From positions 1 to 64,000 of the forward strand of contig CAIVPZ010000091.1 of NCBI GenBank assembly GCA_903907955.1: 64,000 nucleotides of DNA, read 5' to 3'. This DNA comes from an uncultured Acetobacteraceae bacterium (GTDB lineage: Bacteria > Pseudomonadota > Alphaproteobacteria > Acetobacterales > Acetobacteraceae). The position numbers and the translations under genes were made by a program. Position 1 is the first letter of the stretch; the number at the start of each line of letters is the position of its first letter. Shown in pieces: positions 57,886 through 64,000 of the stretch. Below the pieces are notes generated by a model. The model did no database searches. It saw only the letters and a list, made by a program, of their open reading frames with translations, and was not told the DNA's origin.

Positions 57886-59088
57886 ATGCAGTTCGATATC
57901 GTCGTGGTGGGAGCAGGACCCGCGGGTCTGGCGTTCGCGGCGTCGCTTGCCGGCTCCGGCCTGCGGCTGGCGCTGATCGAGAAGCTGCCGGAAGCGACGC
58001 TGGCCGATCCGGGCTTCGACGGGCGCGAGATCGCGCTGACCCATCTGTCGATGCGCCTGCTGCGCCGGCTGGGCGCCTGGGAGCGCATCCCCCCCGCCGA
58101 TATCTCGCCGCTGCGCGAGGCGCAGGTGCTGAACGGCATTTCCTCCTTTGCCCTGCGCTTCGACGACGAGGGCAAGGACGACGGCCCGCTCGGCGTACTG
58201 GTGCCCAACCACCTCATCCGGCGCAGCCTGTACGAGGTGGTGCAGGGGCTGCCGGAGGTCACGCTGCTGGCCGGGCAGATGGTCGCCTCGGTGCAGACTT
58301 CGGCGCAGGGCGCGACGGTGGGGCTGGCGGATGGGCGGACCATCGCGGCGCGCCTGGTGGTCGGGGCCGACACACGGTTCTCGGAGACCCGGCGGCGCAT
58401 GGGCATTCCGGCGACCATGCAGGATTTCGGCAAGAGCATGCTGGTCTGCCGCATGGCGCATGACCGGCCGCATCACGCCATCGCCACCGAATGGTTCGGC
58501 TATGGCCAGACCTTTGCGATCCTGCCGCTGAACGGCGATGGCATGGAAGGCGACGTCTCGGGCGTGGTGCTCACCCTGCCGGCGCGGGAGATGGAAACGG
58601 TGATGGCGCTGGAGGGGCCGGCGTTCGACGCCGAGATCACCCGCCGCTATCGCCACCGGCTGGGCGCGATGCGGCTGGTTTCGACCCGGCATGTCTATCC
58701 GCTGGTGGGCGTGTTCGCGCAGCGCTTCGTGGCGACCAGGTTCGCGCTGGTCGGCGATGCCGCGGTCGGCATGCACCCGGTGACCGCGCACGGCTTCAAC
58801 CTGGGCCTGCGCGGGGCGGATTCACTGGCGCGCGAGATTCGCGAGGCGATCGGGCGCGGGCGCGACGTGGCCGACCGCCGGGCGCTGGCGCGCTACCAGA
58901 CCGACCACATGCGGGCCAGCCGGCCGCTTTACCTGGCCACCAACGCCACCGCCCTGTTCTACACCGACGACCGTTTCCCCACCCGGGTGCTGCGCGCCGC
59001 TGCGCTGCGGCTGGGCAGCCGGCTGGCGCCGTTCCGGCGGGCGGTGGTGGCGCGGCTGACCGAGGCCGGCGCGGCGCGCGACGCCTGA
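57886..59088 (+). CDS. ubiM: UbiH-superfamily FAD hydroxylase, probably UbiM
   Basis: 400 residues. FAD-binding GxGxxG (IVVVGAGPAGLAFAASLAGSG), GREIALTHLSMRLLRRLGAWERIPPADISPLREAQVLNG, the VVGADTRFSETRRRMG motif and DAAVGMHPVTAHGFNLGLRGADSL. The LADPGFDGREIALTHLS and HPVTAHGFNLGLRG wording is what I remember for UbiM, the alphaproteobacterial ubiquinone hydroxylase, so quinone synthesis is the likely role. The start has GGAGGG ten bases upstream. Confidence 0.8.
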   Translation: MQFDIVVVGAGPAGLAFAASLAGSGLRLALIEKLPEATLADPGFDGREIALTHLSMRLLRRLGAWERIPPADISPLREAQVLNGISSFALRFDDEGKDDGPLGVLVPNHLIRRSLYEVVQGLPEVTLLAGQMVASVQTSAQGATVGLADGRTIAARLVVGADTRFSETRRRMGIPATMQDFGKSMLVCRMAHDRPHHAIATEWFGYGQTFAILPLNGDGMEGDVSGVVLTLPAREMETVMALEGPAFDAEITRRYRHRLGAMRLVSTRHVYPLVGVFAQRFVATRFALVGDAAVGMHPVTAHGFNLGLRGADSLAREIREAIGRGRDVADRRALARYQTDHMRASRPLYLATNATALFYTDDRFPTRVLRAAALRLGSRLAPFRRAVVARLTEAGAARDA

Positions 59089-59248
59089 CCCTGCGGGGCC
59101 GGGACGCCGCCGCGCCGATGCGGCATGCGGCGGAGAAACCTTGATGTCCTTCTCGGAAGCGCTGGCATCAGGCTGACAGGCGACGGTGAGGCGGGTTTCG
59201 GTGGTGCAGCCGGAAACGTGAAGCGGTTGAGTTCTCCGCAGAGCGATG

Positions 59249-59283
59249 TACAATCCTATAACTACGATAATTGATTGTATAAT
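59249..59283 (+). promoter_or_regulatory. AT-rich inverted repeat and -10-like box upstream of cysK
   Basis: TACAATC (59249-59255) and GATTGTA (59273-59279) form a perfect inverted repeat with a 17-bp gap; TATAAT lies at 59278-59283 and TATAAC at 59257. The block is the most AT-rich stretch between ubiM and cysK. It could be a regulator operator overlapping the promoter; the regulator is unknown. Confidence 0.5.
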
Positions 59284-59298
59284 TTGCAGGAGCTACCC

Positions 59299-60279
59299 AT
59301 GAGCCAGCCCGCCCATAAGCCGCTGACCTTCGACCGCCCGCTGCGCGGACGGATCTACGACAGCATCGCGGAAACCATCGGCAACACCCCGCTGGTGCGC
59401 ATTCCGCGCATCGCCGCCGAGGAAGGGCTGGTCGCCGATGTCGCCCTCAAGCTGGAGTTCTTCAACCCGATCGCCAGCGTGAAGGATCGCATCGGGGTGA
59501 ACCTGATCCTGTCGCTGGAGCGCGCGGGCAAGATCGGCCCGGGCTCGGTGCTGATCGAGCCGACTTCCGGCAACACCGGCATCGGCCTGGCGTTCTTCGC
59601 CGCCTCGCGCGGCTACCGGCTGATCGTCACGCTGCCCGAGTCGGTCTCCATCGAGCGGCGCAAGCTGCTGGCCTATCTCGGCGCCGAACTGGAGCTGACG
59701 CCGAAGGAGAAGGGCATGAAGGGTGCCGTGGCGCGTGCCCAGGAACTGCTGGAATCGACCCCGGGCGCGGTGATCGTCGGCCAGTTCACCAATCCGGCGA
59801 ACCCGGAAATTCACCGCATCACCACCGCCGAGGAAATCTGGTTCGACACCGATGGCAAGGTCGACATCGTGGTGTCCGGCGTCGGCACCGGCGGCACCCT
59901 GACCGGCATCGGCCAGGCGCTGAAGCCGCGCAAGCCGGGGCTGCAACTCGTGGCGGTGGAGCCGGCCGCAAGCCCGGTGCTGTCCGGCGGCGCGCCGTCG
60001 CCGCACCCGATCCAGGGCATCGGCGCCGGCTTCGTGCCGGCGGTGCTGGATACCGCGCTGATCGACGAGATCGTGCAGGTGACCAATGAGGAAACCTTCG
60101 CCCAGGCCCGCCGGCTGGCCAGGACCGAGGGCATTCCTGGCGGCATTTCCTCCGGCGCGGCGCTGGCGGCAACCCTGAAACTGGCGAAGCGGCCGGAGAA
60201 CGCCGGCAAGCTGATCGTGGCGATCATCCCCAGCTTTGCCGAGCGGTATTACACCACGGCTCTTTTTGAGGGGCTTTGA
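59299..60279 (+). CDS. cysK: Cysteine synthase A
   Basis: 326 residues. PLP lysine Lys62 in [11 protein letters not shown], substrate loop [15 protein letters not shown]-phosphate loop [12 protein letters not shown] and the [19 protein letters not shown] segment. Forms cysteine from O-acetylserine and sulfide. AGGAG seven bases before the ATG at 59299. Convergent with the thiolase gene; a copy of the dispersed repeat separates them. Confidence 0.96.
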   Translation: MSQPAHKPLTFDRPLRGRIYDSIAETIGNTPLVRIPRIAAEEGLVADVALKLEFFNPIASVKDRIGVNLILSLERAGKIGPGSVLIEPTSGNTGIGLAFFAASRGYRLIVTLPESVSIERRKLLAYLGAELELTPKEKGMKGAVARAQELLESTPGAVIVGQFTNPANPEIHRITTAEEIWFDTDGKVDIVVSGVGTGGTLTGIGQALKPRKPGLQLVAVEPAASPVLSGGAPSPHPIQGIGAGFVPAVLDTALIDEIVQVTNEETFAQARRLARTEGIPGGISSGAALAATLKLAKRPENAGKLIVAIIPSFAERYYTTALFEGL

Positions 60280-60294
60280 TTCAGCAAGGGCAGG

Positions 60295-60340
60295 AAGGCC
60301 AGGGCGCTGCCCGGCAGGGGGCGGTGGCCCCCTGCACCCC
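60295..60340. repeat. Dispersed intergenic repeat, copy C (inverted, shortened)
   Basis: Begins AAGGCCAGGGCGCTGCCCGG and ends CCCCCTGCACCCC. It is the family unit in reverse orientation with about seven bases missing between the hairpins. Fills the 66-bp gap between the convergent cysK and thiolase genes, where it may act as a bidirectional terminator. Confidence 0.75.
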
Positions 60341-60345
60341 GTTTC

Positions 60346-61548
<1,203 letters not shown>

Positions 61549-61855
61549 GATTTGTCGCCTCCCTGAAGCCGTGGGCGGCTTCCGGGCCGCGCCTGCGCGC
61601 GAAAGCTAGTCCGCGCGGCGGCCCGGGGCAATCCGAGGACGCACGGACGGGTCGCGCGTTTGGCCGCCCATGGCGCTAGAGCAGCATCGGCCAGACCGGC
61701 GACCGCCGGCCGATAAAGTTGCTCGCCAAAACAAAGAGCTAGAGCGCGCTGACCGTTTACGGTCAGCCTGAAAGCGCTCTAGGATGCCGCCGGCCGCTGC
61801 GGGCGCGGCGGGTTTCGGCTGATGTCCCGCTCTCCAGGCCAGTGAGGACGACACC
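61549..61855. other. Intergenic region between pcaF-like and HAD genes
   Basis: 307 bp without an ORF. It holds one strong composite palindrome at 61739-61782, listed separately, and a half-similar CTAGAGCA block at about 61677-61685. The two divergent genes' promoters are expected here, but no clear -35/-10 pair can be called. Confidence 0.45.
61739..61782. repeat. Composite nested palindrome
   Basis: Outer arms CTAGAGCGC (61739-61747) and GCGCTCTAG (61774-61782) enclose a perfect inner hairpin, GCTGACCG TTTA CGGTCAGC (61748-61767). The arms are perfect, and only the CTGAAA spacer is unpaired. The CTAGAGC/GCTCTAG design resembles palindromic repeats of alphaproteobacterial intergenic DNA. 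Confidence 0.65.
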
Positions 61856-62896
61856 ATGAACGCAACGCCCCCTCCGCCCGGGTTGAGCCGGCGGCGTGTG
61901 CTCTCAACCATTGCCGTGCTGTCGGCCCTACCCACGGTCGCGCGTGCGCAGGCCGCCGGCTCCCCCCTGCCGTCATGGAACGACCGGCCGGCGAAACAGG
62001 CGATCCTCGACTTCGTGCGCGCCACCACCGATCCGGCCAGCCCGAACCACCTGCCGCCCGAGGACCGCATCGCCACCTTCGACCAGGACGGCACGCTCTG
62101 GGTCGAGCATCCGATCTATACCCAGGTGATGTACTGCCTGGACCGCCTGCCGGTGGTGGCGGAGCAGAAACCCGAGTTCACCCAGGTCGAACCGTTCCGG
62201 ACGGTTCTCTCCGGCAACCGCGAAGCGATCGCCAGACTGTCGTTGCGGGATCTCGAAAAGATCGCCGCCGCGACGCTCACCGGCATGACGGTGGAGGCGT
62301 TCAACGCCGACGTGGCGAAGTGGCTCGCCACCGCCAGGCATCCCCGCTACGACCGGCCGTACACCGATCTGGTCTACCAGCCCATGCTGGAGCTGCTCAG
62401 CCATCTGCGCGCCAACGGCTTCAAGACCTTCATCGTCACCGGCGGCGGGCAGGATTTCGTGCGCGTCTATTCCGAACGCCTCTATGGGATTCCGCCCGAG
62501 CAGGTGATCGGCAGCGCCGGGATGACGAAATACACCTACAGCAAGACCGGCGAAGCGTTCCTGATCAAGCAGCCGAAGCTGCTGCTGAACGACAACAACG
62601 CCGGCAAGCCCGAAGGTATCCACCTGATGATCGGCCGCCGGCCGCACGCCGCCTTCGGCAACTCCACCGGCGATCGCGAGATGCTGGAATATTCCCGGAC
62701 CGGCGACGGCGCGCGGCTGGCCATGCTCGTGCTGCACGACGATGCGAAACGCGAGTATGCTTACGGACCGGCGCAGGGACTGCCCGATACCCGGATCGGC
62801 ACGTTCAGCCGGGGGCTGTACGATGAGGCGCGCAAAGCGGGATGGACGATGATCAGCATGAAGAACGACTGGAAGCGGGTGTTTGTTTTCGAGTGA
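61856..62896 (+). CDS. Exported HAD-family phosphatase
   Basis: 346 residues. A Tat-like signal (SRRRVLSTIAVLSALPTVARAQA) sends it out of the cytoplasm. HAD motifs: DQDGTLW (motif I, nucleophile Asp), VTGGGQDFVRVYS (motif II), a Lys in the third motif region and FGNSTGDREML (motif IV). Size and layout match phosphoserine-phosphatase-like or acid-phosphatase-like HAD proteins of the periplasm; substrate not known. Confidence 0.87.
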   Translation: MNATPPPPGLSRRRVLSTIAVLSALPTVARAQAAGSPLPSWNDRPAKQAILDFVRATTDPASPNHLPPEDRIATFDQDGTLWVEHPIYTQVMYCLDRLPVVAEQKPEFTQVEPFRTVLSGNREAIARLSLRDLEKIAAATLTGMTVEAFNADVAKWLATARHPRYDRPYTDLVYQPMLELLSHLRANGFKTFIVTGGGQDFVRVYSERLYGIPPEQVIGSAGMTKYTYSKTGEAFLIKQPKLLLNDNNAGKPEGIHLMIGRRPHAAFGNSTGDREMLEYSRTGDGARLAMLVLHDDAKREYAYGPAQGLPDTRIGTFSRGLYDEARKAGWTMISMKNDWKRVFVFE

Positions 62897-62904
62897 TATG
62901 AAGG

Positions 62905-62987
62905 AAGGTCAGGGAGGCAAGGGCGCTGCTGGACCCGCCCCGGCGCGCAGCGCGCCTTCGCGGGACAGGCGGTGGATTCCTCACCCC
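62905..62987. repeat. Dispersed intergenic repeat, diverged copy (inverted)
   Basis: Starts AAGGTCAGGGAGGCAAGGGC, continues with CTGCTGGACCCG, an inserted GCGCGCAGCGCGC hairpin block and ends CTCACCCC. It resembles the family unit in reverse with an insertion. Lies between the HAD gene and the CopC-like gene. Confidence 0.5.
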
Positions 62988-63011
62988 ATTGCACAGGCAG
63001 GGAGCAGAGAC

Positions 63012-63374
63012 ATGCGACAGGTTATTTTCGTGCTGGTTCCGGTGGCACTGGCGCTGACCGGCGGCATCGCCGCCGCGAGCCCGCCACAACTGCGCGACTC
63101 CAGGCCTGCGGCCGAGGAATTCGTGGATGGCCGCAATCAGCAATATGTCGTCCGGTTCGATGCGCCGATCGACCATGCGGCCTCCCGGATGGAGGTCAGG
63201 CAGTCCGGCTATGTCGTCCAATCGCTGCATCCGCTGTTCGACAGCGCCCCCACCGTGCTGTTCGCCTCGGGAACGGCGCTGCCGCCCGGACGCTATACCT
63301 TGCACTGGCATGTCGGCTCCGCCTTCGGCGGCGATGTCGCGGACGGCGACATCCCGTTCACGGTGCGCCCATAG
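63012..63374 (+). CDS. CopC-like exported protein
   Basis: 120 residues. Signal peptide about 1-22 (LVPVALALTGGIAAA), then a beta-rich CopC-type domain with LPPGRYTLHWHVGSAFGGDVADGDIPFTV at the end. The usual N-terminal copper-binding His of CopC after signal cleavage is not present (mature start about SPPQLRDS), but HWH near the end remains, so copper binding is uncertain. Followed 30 bp later by a multiheme cytochrome gene on the same strand. Confidence 0.75.
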   Translation: MRQVIFVLVPVALALTGGIAAASPPQLRDSRPAAEEFVDGRNQQYVVRFDAPIDHAASRMEVRQSGYVVQSLHPLFDSAPTVLFASGTALPPGRYTLHWHVGSAFGGDVADGDIPFTVRP

Positions 63375-63404
63375 CACGCACCCTCCGCATCGCGGGATGA
63401 CCGC

Positions 63405-64000
63405 ATGAGCCTGCCACGCCGCGCGGCCGCCATTGCCCTGGCCTTGCTCGGCCTCGCATGGCTGTCGCCGGTCCGGGCGCAGGAACCGGCGCGGTTCGTC
63501 GGCGTCACGGCCTGCACCGCCTGCCATGCCGCGCAGGCCGAGCAGTGGAAGACCTCGCACCACGCCCGCGCCATGCAGGAAGCGACGCCGGAAACCGTGC
63601 TCGGCGATTTCTCCGGGGCGCGGCTGACCGCGTTCGGCGTGCCGACGATCTTCTCCCGCGCCGGCGACCGTTTCGTCGTGCGCACCGAGGGAGCGGACGC
63701 CTTTCCGCATGAATACGATATTGCCTACACCTTCGGCGTCGATCCACTGCAGCAATACCTGATCCGCCTTCCCGGCGGCCGGCTGCAGGCGTTCGGCATC
63801 GCCTGGGACACGCGCCCGAAGGAGCAGGGCGGCCAGCGCTGGTTCAACCTGTACCCGGATCAGCAATTGCGCGCCGGCGAACCGCTGCACTGGACCGGGC
63901 GCGACCAGACCTGGAACTACCAGTGCGCCGCCTGCCACTCCACCGACCTGCACAAGGGTTTCGACCTCGCCACCAACAGCTACGCCACCACCTATGCCGA
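63405..64000 (+). CDS. Multiheme cytochrome c (C554-like), cut by the right edge
   Basis: 198 codons visible. A signal peptide (AAAIALALLGLAWLSPVRAQ) precedes two heme motifs, CTACH at about residue 37 and CAACH at about residue 178. The sequence between (QQYLIRLPGGRLQAFGIAWD, QRWFNLYPDQQLRAGEPLHW) fits the family of periplasmic cytochromes that carry C-terminal TPR repeats, as judged from memory. Stop codon lies outside the window. Possibly an electron-transfer partner with the CopC-like protein. Confidence 0.85.
   Translation, partial: MSLPRRAAAIALALLGLAWLSPVRAQEPARFVGVTACTACHAAQAEQWKTSHHARAMQEATPETVLGDFSGARLTAFGVPTIFSRAGDRFVVRTEGADAFPHEYDIAYTFGVDPLQQYLIRLPGGRLQAFGIAWDTRPKEQGGQRWFNLYPDQQLRAGEPLHWTGRDQTWNYQCAACHSTDLHKGFDLATNSYATTYA

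Overview
The window is a high-GC (about 70%), gene-dense chromosomal segment of an alphaproteobacterium, most likely a member of the Rhodospirillales/Acetobacteraceae. This rests on the family mix: a PleD ortholog, PhaR and a PhaC-like protein, a thrS-infC pair, a pyrC-plsY-dprA-topA-rnr operon, split cobL / cobH-cobJ cobalamin genes, a UbiM-like hydroxylase, and several small proteins of a type I associate with Acetobacteraceae. Genus cannot be fixed from sequence alone. No rRNA, tRNA, CRISPR array, prophage or complete insertion sequence was found.

Layout. 1-4.35 kb (minus): the end of a cellulose-synthesis locus, with a large hybrid sensor kinase (reading frame broken near its 3' end) overlapping the cellulase gene bcsZ, then a BcsR/BcsP-like gene running off the left edge. 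4.7-8.5 kb: a small conserved protein, an O-antigen-ligase-like membrane protein, an outer-membrane MetA-like protein and a TPR-like protein. 8.9-13.4 kb (plus): a complete branched-chain-amino-acid-type ABC transporter operon. 13.4-15.6 kb: a GST-like protein and the diguanylate cyclase PleD. 15.6-26.6 kb (minus): rpmG, then a chain pyrC, His-rich membrane protein, plsY, dprA, topA, rnr, S41 protease, tightly packed with several ATGA overlaps. 26.7-29.3 kb: an accessory patch with a lower-GC DUF4238 gene and a REP-associated transposase between two inverted REP palindromes. 29.4-32.1 kb: cell-envelope genes (transglycosylase, DUF2272 lipoprotein, MlaA). 32.3-35.8 kb: thrS, infC (probably with an AUA start) and a pyridoxal kinase. 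36-40.6 kb: Rieske protein, hydrolase, EamA exporter and cobalamin genes cobL, cobH, cobJ. 40.7-43.3 kb: a PHA-related cluster (phaR, a frameshifted small protein, a PhaC-like protein). 43.5-51.4 kb: CNNM/CBS transporter, a protealysin-like M4 protease with an emfourin-like inhibitor, DsbA- and GST-like proteins, pyroglutamyl peptidase, cupin, DUF2237, a YXWGXW lipoprotein and an acyl-CoA dehydrogenase. 51.7-55.5 kb: two glycan-related genes, the first of lower GC, the second a GT61/ChW-like/GT2 fusion. 55.6-61.5 kb: cutA, a KefB-type antiporter, UbiM-like hydroxylase, cysK and a 3-oxoadipyl-CoA thiolase. 61.9-64 kb: an exported HAD phosphatase, a CopC-like protein and a multiheme cytochrome cut by the right edge.

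Most interesting points: the protealysin/emfourin-type pair; an infC whose Shine-Dalgarno sequence points to AUA; a dispersed double-hairpin repeat in at least five intergenic gaps (plus a shortened relative); a RAYT flanked by its REPs; two apparent single-base frameshifts (kinase; PHA small protein) of which the second exposes a stretch that looks coding in two frames; a pyrC product lacking the HxH metal motif; and a 16-histidine leader on a membrane protein inserted in the pyrC-plsY operon.
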